A stretch of DNA of 64,000 bases from Hasllibacter sp. MH4015 (GCF_020177575.1 NZ_JAHTBK010000001.1:186001-250000); one strand, 5' to 3'. Positions 1 to 9,082 are shown, numbered from the stretch's first letter. Translations and numbers: made by a program. Notes: generated by a model from the letters alone, not told the origin.

Positions 1-1038
1 GAAGGTGCAGTTGAATCCGGTGGTGCCCGCACAAATCACGACCATGCCGCCTTTCTTGCAGACGAGGGTGGAGACGGGGAAGGTCGCCTCGCCCGGATGC
101 TCGAAGACCATGTCGACGTTCACGCCCTTGCCCGTGATGTCCCAGATCGCCTTGCCGAACTTCCGGGCTTCCTTGAACCATTCCGCGTATTCCGGCGTGT
201 TCACGGTGGGGAGTTGGCCCCAGCAGTTGAAGTCCTTGCGGTTGATGACGCCCTTGGCGCCGAGGGACAGGACGAAGTCGCGTTTGGATTCGTCCGAGAT
301 GACTGCGATGGCGTTGGCGCCCGCGGTGTTGGCCAGCTGGATCGCGTAGGAGCCGAGGCCGCCCGACGCGCCCCAGATCAGGACGTTCTGGCCGGGCTTG
401 AGGTCGTGGGGTTCGTGGCCGAACAGCATCCGGTAAGCGGTGGCGAGTGTGAGGGTGTAGCAGGCGGCCTCTTCCCAGGTCAGATGCTTGGGTCGGGGCA
501 TGAGCTGCTGGGCCTGCACGTTGGTGAACTGGGCGAAGGAGCCGTCGGGCGTCTCGTAGCCCCAGATCCGCTGGGAGGTGGAGAACATCGGGTCGCCGCC
601 GTTGCAATGCTCATCGTCGCCGTCGTCCTGGTTGCAATGGACCACGACCTCATCGCCAACCTTCCAGCGCTTCACCTTGTCGCCCACGGCCCAGACGATG
701 CCCGACGCGTCGGAGCCCGCGATGTGGTAGGGCGCGCCGTGGCCGTCGAAGGGAGAGATCGGCTGGCCGAGGCCCGCCCAGACGCCGTTGTAATTCACGC
801 CCGCGGCCATGACGAGGACAAGCACTTCGTGGCTGTCGAGCACAGGCGTGTCGACGACTTCGACCTCGAACGCCTTGTCCGGCTCCCCATGACGTTCGCG
901 ACGGATGGTCCAGGCGTACATCTTGGGCGGGACGTAGCCCATCGGGGGCATTTCGCCCATCTCGTAGAGGTCTTTCATGGGCGCATCGTAGGGGGCGGTC
1001 TGCGTAGGGGCGTCCAGGGCCATCGTGCTCTCCGTCAT
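1..1038 (-). CDS. ccrA: Crotonyl-CoA carboxylase/reductase, C-terminus cut off by the window edge
   Basis: Catalyses NADPH-dependent reductive carboxylation of crotonyl-CoA to ethylmalonyl-CoA, the key step of the ethylmalonyl-CoA pathway for acetyl-CoA assimilation. The 346 codons present form a zinc-independent medium-chain dehydrogenase/reductase with an N-terminal GroES-like part and a Rossmann motif (GASGGLGSYA) around residue 210; family members are about 430 residues, so roughly 80 residues lie outside the window. The start is fixed by GGAGGAAACC six bases upstream of ATGACG; a second in-frame ATG lies five codons in. The frame is open to base 1. The next plus-strand gene but one is ecm, which acts two steps later. 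The AT-richer upstream stretch 1080-1170 carries ATTGC direct repeats and is probably the promoter. Alternative: another MDR enzyme, but the sequence is typically Ccr. Confidence 0.95.
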   Translation of the reverse strand, partial: MTESTMALDAPTQTAPYDAPMKDLYEMGEMPPMGYVPPKMYAWTIRRERHGEPDKAFEVEVVDTPVLDSHEVLVLVMAAGVNYNGVWAGLGQPISPFDGHGAPYHIAGSDASGIVWAVGDKVKRWKVGDEVVVHCNQDDGDDEHCNGGDPMFSTSQRIWGYETPDGSFAQFTNVQAQQLMPRPKHLTWEEAACYTLTLATAYRMLFGHEPHDLKPGQNVLIWGASGGLGSYAIQLANTAGANAIAVISDESKRDFVLSLGAKGVINRKDFNCWGQLPTVNTPEYAEWFKEARKFGKAIWDITGKGVNVDMVFEHPGEATFPVSTLVCKKGGMVVICAGTTGFNCTF

Positions 1039-1220
1039 CTGGTTTCCTCCGGCGGTCATGCCGCGCTGCGGAATCAATTGCTGCTGATGCGAGAGATATT
1101 TGTGGGTGAGCAATAATGCAATCAAGAAATACGCGTTTGGGTAATTTTATGTCGTGACGAGGCATTGAATTTCCAAATGCGGGTCAGTAGCGGGCAGCGC
1201 CTGTTGCGCGGATCAAGCGG

Positions 1221-2615
1221 CTATTCCGCCGCATCCTCCAGCCGCTCCTCATCCAACAGATGCGCGACGCTGGCCGCGTAGTAGTCGACCACGGGCTTGC
1301 CGCGCTCGGTCACTGTGATGGCGTTCGGGTCTTTATCCCTGTCGATGAAGCCGCGCTCCTCCAACGCGCGTAGCCCTGCCTCGATGGTGTAGCGCAGATC
1401 ATCGCGGGCGAGGTGGACGCCGACGCCCTTGGCCTCAGCCCGCGCGATGCGGGTTTGGATCGCCGCGTCGAGGCCATCCGCCGTGACAGCTCCGTCGCGG
1501 AGCGCGTGGGCGACGAGGGGGACGGGGACGATGGGGGTCACAGCGGCAATGCGGTCCATCAGGGCGGTACCGAGGGCGGCGGGTTGGTCGGGGCGGTCGG
1601 TGTTCAGGAAATCGGTCAGCGACAGCGGGTCGCCGAAGCTGACCGCGGCATAGCCATAGCGGTGGAACTTTCCGGTGATGCGGTGCCAGATCTGGCGGCG
1701 GAGGTAGCGGAAGATCGGCAGGAGAGAAAAGCGGAAGCCCGCCGTGCCGCCCTTCTGCGCCTCGATCAGGTTCCGATCCTCCATCACCCGATCGTAGTTG
1801 AGTGCGACCGGCACGAAGACCACGTCGCGGGAGGTGCCGGGGGTGAAGCCATCGAGGATGTAGGAGATCAGGCCGAGTTTCGGTTTGCCCAAGCCCCCGG
1901 TGCGTGACAGGCCGCCCTCGGGGAAGACGGCTTGGGTCACGCCATTCTCCGTCGCCATCTGGACGTAACGGGCCAGCACCTTGCGATAGAGCGGATTGTT
2001 GTGGCGGCGGCGGATGAAATAGCCGCCCATGGCCCGCACCAGGGAGCGAAGCGGCCAGACCCGCGCCCATTCCCCCACCGCATAGGCCAGCGCCGAGCGT
2101 TCGGCGACCAGCCACGTGACCAGCACGTAATCCATGTTGGAGCGGTGGTTCATCACGAAGATGACGGTGCTGTCGTCCGGCACGGCCTCCAACGCATCGT
2201 CGTTGGGATTGGTGAGGCGCACGCGGTAAAGCGATTGGCTGAGCCAGCGGGCGGCGCGGGTGCCGAAGGAGAAATAGGTGAAGGCGGAAAAGCCGGGCAC
2301 GATTTCCCGCGCGTAGCGTTCGGCCTTTTCCGCGGCGACATCTTCGCGGATGCCGGTGGCCTGCGCGTGGTCCGCGATGGCCTGGGCGACGTCGGGGTCG
2401 TAGACGAGGCGGCGGACGGTATCCATGCGCCGCGCGAGCTTGAAGGGCTGGATCGGGCGCTTGAGGCGCTTGTTCAGCTCACTGACCGCGTTTTCGAGGC
2501 GCCGGCGCAGGAACCATCGGACCGAGGGAAAGAGGAAATGCGAGGCGAAGGTGACGGCCGCAAAGAGCAGGATCAGCAAGAACAGCCAAAGGGGGAGCGT
2601 CACCGGACTCGTCAT
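1221..2615 (-). CDS. PlsB-like glycerol-3-phosphate acyltransferase family protein
   Basis: Likely transfers an acyl chain to glycerol-3-phosphate or a related lipid acceptor at the inner membrane. The 464-residue protein starts with a membrane helix (residues 8-30), followed by a basic segment and an LPLAT core. The catalytic motif NHRSNMD (156-162) matches NHxxxxD, and FPEGG (231-235) is the substrate-binding block. The C-terminal third is a helical extension ending in an acidic tail (DEERLEDAAE). It is much shorter than E. coli PlsB (about 800 residues), so it belongs to the short bacterial GPAT-like group. It is read opposite to ecm; the two starts are separated by a 209-base divergent region. 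Substrate specificity cannot be read from the sequence. Confidence 0.85.
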   Translation of the reverse strand: MTSPVTLPLWLFLLILLFAAVTFASHFLFPSVRWFLRRRLENAVSELNKRLKRPIQPFKLARRMDTVRRLVYDPDVAQAIADHAQATGIREDVAAEKAERYAREIVPGFSAFTYFSFGTRAARWLSQSLYRVRLTNPNDDALEAVPDDSTVIFVMNHRSNMDYVLVTWLVAERSALAYAVGEWARVWPLRSLVRAMGGYFIRRRHNNPLYRKVLARYVQMATENGVTQAVFPEGGLSRTGGLGKPKLGLISYILDGFTPGTSRDVVFVPVALNYDRVMEDRNLIEAQKGGTAGFRFSLLPIFRYLRRQIWHRITGKFHRYGYAAVSFGDPLSLTDFLNTDRPDQPAALGTALMDRIAAVTPIVPVPLVAHALRDGAVTADGLDAAIQTRIARAEAKGVGVHLARDDLRYTIEAGLRALEERGFIDRDKDPNAITVTERGKPVVDYYAASVAHLLDEERLEDAAE

Positions 2616-2824
2616 TGCGCGAAGGTGTCAGGATTTTCCAGGTGGCGCAATCGGGGCGGGGGAGATGCCGTTGTAGTGAAGCCGCATCGCGGCCCGCCCG
2701 CCGTGCCGAGGGACGCCCGTGCTGCAACGCGGCTTTGCAGGTGCAGCGAATTGACAGGGTCATTTTATTCCGTCTAGATGCGACCTGACGAAACGATGTT
2801 GCTGAAACTGAGTCGAGGTTCCCG

Positions 2825-4789
2825 ATGGCGGATGCGAAGAAAGACAGGCCGTGGCTGATCCGGACCTATGCGGGGCATTCCACGGCGAAGGCGTCCAACG
2901 CGCTTTATCGCGGGAACCTCGCGAAGGGGCAGACGGGCCTTTCGGTGGCCTTCGATCTGCCGACCCAGACGGGATATGACAGCGATCACGTGCTGGCGCG
3001 GGGCGAGGTGGGGAAGGTCGGCGTCCCGATCAGCCATCTGGGCGACATGCGCGCGCTGTTCGATGAGATCCCGCTGGAGCAGATGAACACGTCGATGACG
3101 ATCAACGCGACCGCGCCGTGGTTGCTGGCGCTCTATATCGCCGTGGCGGAGGAGCAGGGCGCGGATGTGGCGGCCCTTCAGGGCACGGTTCAGAATGACC
3201 TGATGAAGGAATACCTGTCGCGCGGGACCTATATCTGCCCGCCAAAGCCGAGCCTGGCGATGATCGCGGATGTGGCGGAGTATTGTTATACCAACGTTCC
3301 GAAATGGAACCCGATGAACGTGTGCTCCTACCACTTGCAGGAAGCAGGGGCGACGCCGGAGCAGGAACTGGCCTTCGCGCTTGCTACCGCCATTTCGGTT
3401 CTGGATGAATTGCGGCCCCGCGTACCGGAAGAGGATTTCCCGGTTCTGGTCGGACGCATTTCGTTTTTCGTGAATGCGGGCATCCGGTTCGTGACCGAGA
3501 TGTGCAAGATGCGCGCCTTCGTCGATCTGTGGGACGAGATTTGCGAAAACCGCTATGGCGTGAGCGATCCGAAAATGCGGCGGTTCCGCTATGGCGTGCA
3601 GGTCAATTCGCTGGGCCTGACCGAACAGCAGCCGGAGAATAACGTTTATCGCATTCTGATAGAGATGCTGGCGGTGACGCTGTCGAAAAAGGCGCGGGCG
3701 CGGGCCGTGCAATTGCCCGCCTGGAACGAGGCGCTGGGATTGCCGCGGCCATGGGATCAGCAATGGTCGATGCGGATGCAGCAGATCATGGCATTCGAGA
3801 CGGATTTGCTGGAATACGGCGACCTGTTCGACGGAAATCCGGTTGTCGATGCCAAGGTCGAGGCGCTGAAAGAGGGCGCGCGGGCTGAATTGGCCAATCT
3901 CGAATCAATGGGCGGGGCGATTGCCGCGATTGATTACATGAAGGGTCGATTGGTGGAATCGAATGCCGATCGCGTAAATGCGATCGAGCGTGGCGAAACC
4001 GTTGTTGTGGGTGTCAACAAATACACGGCGTCCGAGCCGTCGCCCCTGATGGGGGAAGATGGCGGGATCATGGTCGTGGACGAGGGGGTGGAGCAGGACC
4101 AGATCGCGCGGCTGGAGGATTGGCGCGGCGCGCGCGATGGCGCGGCGGTCGCGCAGGCGCTGGCGGATTTGCGGGCGGCGGCACAGGACGGGCGCAACGT
4201 CATGCCAGCCTCCATCAACGCGGCAAAGGTCGGCGTAACAACCGGCGAATGGGCCGGTGTGATGCGTGCGGTCCATGGCGAATATCGCGGGCCGACCGGC
4301 GTGTCGGGCGCGGTGTCGAACAAGACCGAAGGGCTGGACGATATTCGGGAGGCGGTGGATGCAGTCTCCGACAAATTGGGGCGGCGGCTGAAATTCCTTG
4401 TCGGGAAGCCGGGCCTGGACGGCCATTCCAACGGCGCGGAGCAGATCGCGTTCCGGGCGCGGGATTGCGGAATGGATATCTCCTACGAAGGTATTCGCCT
4501 GACGCCGGAGGAAATCGTTGCCGCCGCGATTGCCGATCAGGCCCATGTAATCGGGCTGTCGATCCTGTCAGGCTCCCACGTGCCATTGATAAAGGATGTC
4601 ATGGACCGATTGCGGGCGGAGGGCGTGGATATTCCCGTGATGGTGGGCGGCATCATTCCCGACGAGGACCGCGTGACACTGCTGGGATACGGCGTTGACC
4701 GGGTCTATACGCCCAAGGATTTCGAATTGAACCGGATCATGATGGATATCGTCGAATTGGTTGACCCTACGGCAATTGCCGCGGAATAG
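2825..4789 (+). CDS. ecm: Ethylmalonyl-CoA mutase (B12-dependent)
   Basis: Rearranges (2R)-ethylmalonyl-CoA to (2S)-methylsuccinyl-CoA using adenosylcobalamin. The 654-residue protein has an N-terminal mutase TIM barrel (about 1-510) and a C-terminal cobalamin domain (about 515-645). The base-off/His-on signature DGHSNG sits at 532-537, followed by the SxL and GG elements (SILSGS, VGGIIP). Length and the close link with ccrA favour Ecm over methylmalonyl-CoA mutase, which is usually longer and has a different N-terminal extension. The start ATG is preceded by a CGAGG-type ribosome site. No cobalamin riboswitch was recognised in the 209 bases upstream. A meaB-like chaperone gene is not next to it. 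Confidence 0.93.
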   Translation: MADAKKDRPWLIRTYAGHSTAKASNALYRGNLAKGQTGLSVAFDLPTQTGYDSDHVLARGEVGKVGVPISHLGDMRALFDEIPLEQMNTSMTINATAPWLLALYIAVAEEQGADVAALQGTVQNDLMKEYLSRGTYICPPKPSLAMIADVAEYCYTNVPKWNPMNVCSYHLQEAGATPEQELAFALATAISVLDELRPRVPEEDFPVLVGRISFFVNAGIRFVTEMCKMRAFVDLWDEICENRYGVSDPKMRRFRYGVQVNSLGLTEQQPENNVYRILIEMLAVTLSKKARARAVQLPAWNEALGLPRPWDQQWSMRMQQIMAFETDLLEYGDLFDGNPVVDAKVEALKEGARAELANLESMGGAIAAIDYMKGRLVESNADRVNAIERGETVVVGVNKYTASEPSPLMGEDGGIMVVDEGVEQDQIARLEDWRGARDGAAVAQALADLRAAAQDGRNVMPASINAAKVGVTTGEWAGVMRAVHGEYRGPTGVSGAVSNKTEGLDDIREAVDAVSDKLGRRLKFLVGKPGLDGHSNGAEQIAFRARDCGMDISYEGIRLTPEEIVAAAIADQAHVIGLSILSGSHVPLIKDVMDRLRAEGVDIPVMVGGIIPDEDRVTLLGYGVDRVYTPKDFELNRIMMDIVELVDPTAIAAE

Positions 4790-4899
4790 CGCGTAAGTCG
4801 CTAATTGCCCAAAATAGACATATCTAAAAGTCTGCTTGCTATGGGTAGGTCTTTTCTGCAATGGCCCAAGGGCAATCTGCCGAAAAGAGGAAACCCGAG

Positions 4900-5217
4900 A
4901 TGGCGAAAGCATTGGACAAGATGAGCTTCGAAGAATTGCAGGCCCACCAGAAAGAAGTGGCGGCCACGATCAAAAGCTATGACAAGAAGCGCCGGGCGGA
5001 ATGCCTGAAGGAATTGAAAGCGGTCGCGAAAAAACACGGCTTTGCGCTGGAAGAATTCACCGGGGGCAAGGCGGCGAAATCCTCCGGCCCCAAAGGCGTC
5101 GCGAAATACGCCAATCCCGCCGACGCATCCCAGACCTGGACCGGGCGGGGACGTCAGCCGAATTGGGTCAAGGACGCGCTGGCCAAGGGCAAGAAGCTGG
5201 ACGATATGGCGATCTAG
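4900..5217 (+). CDS. H-NS family nucleoid protein, HvrA-like
   Basis: A small DNA-binding protein of 105 residues. An N-terminal coiled coil (residues 1-45, rich in Lys, Glu and Leu) should mediate oligomerisation. The C-terminus holds the H-NS DNA-binding core TWTGRGRQPNWV, whose GRGRQP loop inserts in the minor groove of AT-rich DNA. Rhodobacter HvrA, which tunes photosynthesis and nitrogen-fixation genes, has this size and layout. The start at 4900 is preferred over an in-frame ATG at 4861 because AGAGGA lies 9 bases before it and the protein then begins at the usual MAKALDKMSF-type sequence. A strong terminator follows at 5240, so it is probably a single transcription unit. Which genes it controls cannot be told from here. 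Confidence 0.9.
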   Translation: MAKALDKMSFEELQAHQKEVAATIKSYDKKRRAECLKELKAVAKKHGFALEEFTGGKAAKSSGPKGVAKYANPADASQTWTGRGRQPNWVKDALAKGKKLDDMAI

Positions 5218-5239
5218 GTCGGTATCGCTTGACGTATGA

Positions 5240-5269
5240 GGGGCCGGTCCGCGAGGGGCCGGCCTTTTT
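5240..5269 (+). terminator. Rho-independent terminator of the H-NS gene
   Basis: A stem of GGCCGG (5242-5247) with CCGGCC (5259-5264), extended by two G-T pairs, is followed at once by five T. It sits 23 bases after the H-NS stop and before deoD. Confidence 0.8.
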
Positions 5270-5347
5270 CGTGGATGCGGCGCGAATTGCTCTTCCGCGC
5301 GCGGTCGCCTATGCCATGGGAAACCCCTGGAACAGGAGCCATGGCCG

Positions 5348-6052
5348 ATGACGGTTCATATCGGAGCAAATCCCGGAGATATCGCGGAAACGGTCCTGAT
5401 GCCGGGCGATCCGCTGCGCGCGAAATGGGCGGCGGAGCGGTTTCTGGACGATCCCGTCTGCGTGAACGAGGTGCGCGGGATGCTGGGGTTCACGGGTACG
5501 TGGCGCGGCAATCGGGTCACGATCCACGGATCAGGCATGGGCATGCCGAGCCTGTCGATCTACGCCAATGAACTAATCCGCGACTATGGTGCGAAGACGC
5601 TGATCCGTATCGGGTCGTGCGGGGCGATGCAGGAGAAGGTCAAGTTGCGCGACGTGATCCTCGCCATGACCGCGTCGACCTTGTCCACGCCGTCGTCGGG
5701 CATATTCCGGGACCTGAATTACGCGCCATGCGCCGATTACGGATTGTTGCAGGCGGCCTACAAGGCGGCCGACGGCAAGGGATCGGCGATTCACGTGGGC
5801 GGCATCTATTCGTCTGACGTCTTCTACGACGAGCGGCCCGACCTGAACGAGCAGATGGTGCGTCACGGGGTATTGGCGGTGGAGATGGAAGCGGCGGAGC
5901 TTTACACGTTGGCCGCGCGCTACGGTTGCCGCGCCTTGGCGGTTCTGACCGTGTCCGATCATCTGCTGACCGAAGAGGCGCTGCCGTCCGAGGATAGGCA
6001 ATCGAGCTTCTCCGACATGGTGGAGATCGCGCTGGAGGCCGCGTTCGCGTGA
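5348..6052 (+). CDS. deoD: Purine-nucleoside phosphorylase, DeoD type
   Basis: Cleaves purine ribo- and deoxyribonucleosides with phosphate to base and pentose-1-phosphate in the cytoplasm. The 234 residues match the hexameric low-molecular-mass family: phosphate-site GDPLRAK near residue 20, IRIGSCGAM near 87, and the nucleoside-binding VEMEAAELY near 179 followed by VSDHLLT with the catalytic Asp. ATG at 5348 follows CAGGAG with suitable spacing; an ATG seven bases earlier is out of frame. Its stop overlaps the next start by four bases (GTGA), so it is translationally coupled to the aldo/keto reductase downstream. Confidence 0.95.
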   Translation: MTVHIGANPGDIAETVLMPGDPLRAKWAAERFLDDPVCVNEVRGMLGFTGTWRGNRVTIHGSGMGMPSLSIYANELIRDYGAKTLIRIGSCGAMQEKVKLRDVILAMTASTLSTPSSGIFRDLNYAPCADYGLLQAAYKAADGKGSAIHVGGIYSSDVFYDERPDLNEQMVRHGVLAVEMEAAELYTLAARYGCRALAVLTVSDHLLTEEALPSEDRQSSFSDMVEIALEAAFA

Positions 6053-7020
6053 GGCAGCTGGCAGGCCGGGATGTCGGCCCGATCGGGCTTGGCTGCATGA
6101 GCTTCGGCGGTATCTACGGCGCCACGGACGAGGCGGAGAGTATCGCCTGCATGCAGGCCGCGTTGGACCTTGGCGCGACCCATTGGGACGTGGCGGAAAT
6201 TTACGGCGACGGCGTCAGCGAGGCCGTGATCGGACGGTTCCTGCGTGACACGGGCGCCCAGGTAACGCTGGCCACCAAAGCCGGCATCTATGCAGGGCCT
6301 GAGCGGTATTTCAGCAATGAGCCGGGGCATTTGCGGCGATCCCTGGAGGGCTCGCTGGAGCGGCTGGGCCGGGACCGGGTGGAGCTGTTCTATATCCATC
6401 GGCGGGAGCAGGCGCGCCCGGTGGAAGAGGTGATGGAGACGCTTGCGGGCTTCATCGAGGAGGGGATGATCGGCGCCATCGGCTTCTCCGAGATCGCGCC
6501 GTCCACACTCCGCCGAGCCCATGCCGTACATCCCGTGGCGGCGGTGCAATCGGAATATTCCCTTTGGACGCGCTTGCCAGATTTGGGAATGATCCAGGCC
6601 TGCGCGGATTTGGGCGTGACGTTCGTCGCGTTTTCCCCGTTGGCGCGCGGGATGTTGAGCGACGATTTCCAAGGGCGGGAAAATTTTCCGCCCGGTGATT
6701 TCCGCACATCCAATCCCCGTTTCATCGACCCGAATTACCGAGCGAACCTTGGGATCATCGCGGGCTTCAAGGCATTTTGCGCAGAGCACGGCTGGCCCAC
6801 ATCGGCCACGGCGCTGGCCTGGGTCCTGGCGCAGGGCGCGCATATCATCCCGATCTCGGGCACCCGCTCCGCCGCGCATTTGGCGGAATTGGCGCAGGGG
6901 GCGGAGATCGTGTTGACGGATGCGGATCTGGCGGAAATTGACCGGCTTCTGCCGCCCGGCTTCGCCCACGGGAACCGCTACAGTGAGGCGCAGCAGCAGG
7001 GGAACGAGGCGTATTGCTGA
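6049..7020 (+). CDS. Aldo/keto reductase
   Basis: A predicted NAD(P)H-dependent oxidoreductase of 323 residues with a TIM-barrel fold. The catalytic tetrad is visible as Asp and Tyr in the WDVAEIYG block near residue 47-54, Lys in LATKAG near 75, and His in FYIHRRE near 113. The C-terminal block with ISGTRS fits the cofactor phosphate-binding site of the YajO/YghZ-like group. It begins with GTG inside the deoD stop (GTGA), suggesting an operon in which it might act on an aldehyde or sugar released by nucleoside breakdown. That link is inference; the substrate is unknown. Confidence 0.88.
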   Translation: MRQLAGRDVGPIGLGCMSFGGIYGATDEAESIACMQAALDLGATHWDVAEIYGDGVSEAVIGRFLRDTGAQVTLATKAGIYAGPERYFSNEPGHLRRSLEGSLERLGRDRVELFYIHRREQARPVEEVMETLAGFIEEGMIGAIGFSEIAPSTLRRAHAVHPVAAVQSEYSLWTRLPDLGMIQACADLGVTFVAFSPLARGMLSDDFQGRENFPPGDFRTSNPRFIDPNYRANLGIIAGFKAFCAEHGWPTSATALAWVLAQGAHIIPISGTRSAAHLAELAQGAEIVLTDADLAEIDRLLPPGFAHGNRYSEAQQQGNEAYC

Positions 7021-7194
7021 AGGGGTGGTGTGGACCGACATCGCGCTCTGTATCGCCCGACCGGGGGCGACAGCGCGCAATTCGCGCCTCCTGAAAATCA
7101 CCATGACGGCCTCACGCGCCGGAACCGGCCTCCCCACCGGTCCCGACGCGGGCGTCTCTGATCCCGGCACCTTCGTCGGGTCGAGACAGACGCG

Positions 7195-7219
7195 CGGCCC
7201 GGGATCGTTCTCCGGGCCG
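7195..7219 (-). terminator. Stem-loop after the decarboxylase gene, possible terminator
   Basis: Perfect 8-base arms CGGCCCGG (7195-7202) and CCGGGCCG (7212-7219) with a 9-base loop lie 17 bases past the minus-strand decarboxylase stop. There is no clear T-run, so termination activity is uncertain. Confidence 0.5.
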
Positions 7220-7236
7220 TCGCGGGTCTTGCCGCC

Positions 7237-8406
7237 TTACAGGATCACGACATCCAGCGGCGGGAAGCCGTTGAAGCCGATGGAGGCGTAAGTCGTGGTG
7301 TAGGCGCCGCAATTGCGGATCCAGATCCGGTCGCCTGCCTTCAGTCCGAGGGGCAGGGCCACCGGGCGCTTCTCATAGAGCACGTCGGCGCTGTCGCAGG
7401 ACGGACCGGCGAGGATGCAGGGGCCGTGGCCCTCATGGTCGCGGTCGGTGGCGAATTGGTAGCGGATCGCCTCGTCCATCGTCTCGGCCAGGCCGGAGAA
7501 TTTGCCGATGTCCAGATAGACCCAGCGGTGCAGGTCATCGGGTGATTTGCGGGAGACGAGCAGAACCTCGGCGGCGATCATCCCGGCCTCTGCCACCAGC
7601 CCGCGGCCCGGCTCCGCCATGATGCGGGGAACGTTGCCGAAACGGGCGTGAACCAGCTCCATCACGCGGGCGGCGTAGGGCGTGGGGTGCGGGATGTCGT
7701 CCCCGTAGAATGCCGGGAACCCGCCACCGATGTTCAGCAGGTCGAGCGCAAAACCCTGGGCATGGGCAGCGTGCCACACGGCGGCGATCCCGTCGAGAAC
7801 AGGCGCCCACATGGCCGGGTCGCGGGTTTGGGAGCCGACATGGAAGGACAGGCCCACCGGGCGCAGACCGAGTGTGCGCGCCTCACCCATCAGGGCGATG
7901 GCGTTGTCGCGCGTGGTGCCGAACTTGCGGGTCAGCGGCCAATCTGCGCCCGAGGCGTCAACCAGCAGGCGGATATAAACCTGTGCGCCGGGGGCGTGCT
8001 CGGCGATTTTCTCCAGTTCTTCGGAGGCATCTGCCGCGAAGACATCGACGCCGACGGAATGGGCGAAGGCGATGTCGGCGGGTTTTTTGACCGTGTTGCC
8101 GAAGGAGATATGGGCAGGGGCGGCCCCGGCATCGAGGCAGATCTGGATTTCGTGACGGGAGGCGGCGTCGAAGCCCGAGCCGAGCGCGACGAGACGCTCA
8201 AGGATCGCAGGTTCGGGGTTCGCCTTCACGGCATAGTGGATATGGGCGCGGCCCAGACCGTTGGAGAGCGCGGTATATTGCTGCGCCACGCGGTCGACAT
8301 CCAGGACCAGCGTCGGACGCTCGAATGAATGGGCGCGGGCATAGGCCTCCGCGCGGGATACAGATACGGGAGCGGCGGCCGAAAGGCCGGGAAACGTAGC
8401 GGTCAT
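7237..8406 (-). CDS. PLP-dependent ornithine/lysine decarboxylase (fold type III)
   Basis: Decarboxylates ornithine (or a related diamino acid) to putrescine. The 389-residue protein is of the eukaryotic-ODC/alanine-racemase fold: PLP lysine K61 in YAVKANPEP, the glycine-rich phosphate loop NIGGGFP, the AEPGRG block, and the active-site Cys-Asp in GPSCDSAD near the C-terminus. The start at 8406 is chosen because TTGGAGAACG gives a ribosome site seven bases upstream; an in-frame ATG ten codons earlier lacks one. The upstream strand can fold into several hairpins, as expected for alphaproteobacterial ODC leaders. It faces a guanidine exporter and may supply putrescine for the spermidine-synthase-like protein at 59.3 kb, but that link is inference. 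Lysine or carboxynorspermidine as substrate cannot be excluded. Confidence 0.9.
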   Translation of the reverse strand: MTATFPGLSAAAPVSVSRAEAYARAHSFERPTLVLDVDRVAQQYTALSNGLGRAHIHYAVKANPEPAILERLVALGSGFDAASRHEIQICLDAGAAPAHISFGNTVKKPADIAFAHSVGVDVFAADASEELEKIAEHAPGAQVYIRLLVDASGADWPLTRKFGTTRDNAIALMGEARTLGLRPVGLSFHVGSQTRDPAMWAPVLDGIAAVWHAAHAQGFALDLLNIGGGFPAFYGDDIPHPTPYAARVMELVHARFGNVPRIMAEPGRGLVAEAGMIAAEVLLVSRKSPDDLHRWVYLDIGKFSGLAETMDEAIRYQFATDRDHEGHGPCILAGPSCDSADVLYEKRPVALPLGLKAGDRIWIRNCGAYTTTYASIGFNGFPPLDVVIL

Positions 8407-8490
8407 CACGTTCTCCAAGTGGACGAAACGCCCCATTCAAGGGGACGCGTTGCATTCAAAGGGAGACGTTACCGTCGCTACGTAACTGCG
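8407..8490 (-). promoter_or_regulatory. Structured 5' leader of the ODC gene, speF-element candidate
   Basis: Read on the minus strand, the leader can form a GTTAC/GTAAC hairpin (8468-8486) and, close to the ribosome site, a C4/G4 hairpin with a six-base TTGAAT loop (8429-8447) whose outer arms AACG/CGTT extend it with bulges. A conserved RNA called the speF motif is known upstream of ornithine-decarboxylase-like genes in alphaproteobacteria. Position and gene fit; I could not check the covariance model. Confidence 0.4.
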
Positions 8491-8701
8491 ATGGTTATCC
8501 CGGCCCAAGCGTACTGATCGTGCGCGAGGCCGACTTACCATCCGTGACAGAGGCGCGTGCGTTGGCGTCTATGGGCGGCATGTGGGCCAAAGGGTGAGTC
8601 GGATCAAGCGGTTTTTTCCGACACGGGCAAGTTTCTTCCGACGTGTCCGCGTGACCACATTCTTGACAGGGTCATGGGGCGTGCGGCATGCCGGACCGGT
8701 C

Positions 8702-8745
8702 GGCCGGGACGACCCGGGCAGAACCGACCATCCGGGACCGCCCGT
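8702..8745 (+). promoter_or_regulatory. Candidate guanidine-II (mini-ykkC) riboswitch before the SMR exporter
   Basis: The first hairpin is CCGGG (8704-8708), loop ACGA, CCCGG (8713-8717), an exact match to the ACGR-loop hairpin of guanidine-II RNAs. Fifteen bases later a second hairpin, CGGG (8733-8736), loop ACCG, CCCG (8741-8744), ends seven bases before the ribosome site GGAGG (8752-8756). Two short hairpins just before a sugE/gdx gene is the typical arrangement. The second loop reads ACCG rather than ACGR, so guanidine binding by that half is doubtful. Confidence 0.6.
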
Positions 8746-8764
8746 ATCCGTGGAGGGAGCGCGT

Positions 8765-9082
8765 ATGGGTTGGCTATTTCTGATTATCGCAGGGCTGCTG
8801 GAGACGGCGTGGGCCGGTCTTCTGAAGTCGATGGCGGGTGAGTGGAGCCTGGGACGCGGCGCGGGGTTTGCCGCGGCGCTTGTCGGCAGCATGTGGTGCC
8901 TGGGCCTTGCGCTGAAACACCTGCCGATCTCCATCGCGTATCCGATCTGGACGGGCATCGGATCGGTGGGCGCGGTCGTTCTGGGCGCGACCCTGTTCGG
9001 AGAGACGGCAAGCTGGCGCGTTCTGGCGGGCGTGAGTCTGCTGATTGCGGGCATGGCGCTGCTGGCCTCCGACAGCGTGTGA
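8765..9082 (+). CDS. SMR-family guanidinium exporter (Gdx/SugE type)
   Basis: A small multidrug-resistance-family antiporter that exports guanidinium ions in exchange for protons. The 105 residues form four membrane helices with the essential Glu13 in helix 1 (GLLETAWA). The block from SMWCLG through WTGIGSVGAVVLG resembles the Gdx/SugE subgroup rather than EmrE. ATG 8765 follows GGAGGG with an 8-base spacer; an upstream in-frame GTG at 8582 would add a non-membrane extension and is rejected. The gene follows the guanidine-II-like element at 8702, which supports the substrate. It stands alone; the usual partner in heterodimeric SMR pairs is absent, so a homodimer is expected. Confidence 0.85.
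   Translation: MGWLFLIIAGLLETAWAGLLKSMAGEWSLGRGAGFAAALVGSMWCLGLALKHLPISIAYPIWTGIGSVGAVVLGATLFGETASWRVLAGVSLLIAGMALLASDSV

Noticed and set aside
2616-2824. Cobalamin riboswitch before ecm
   Set aside because: The 209-base gap shows no B12-box-like sequence or matching hairpin set.
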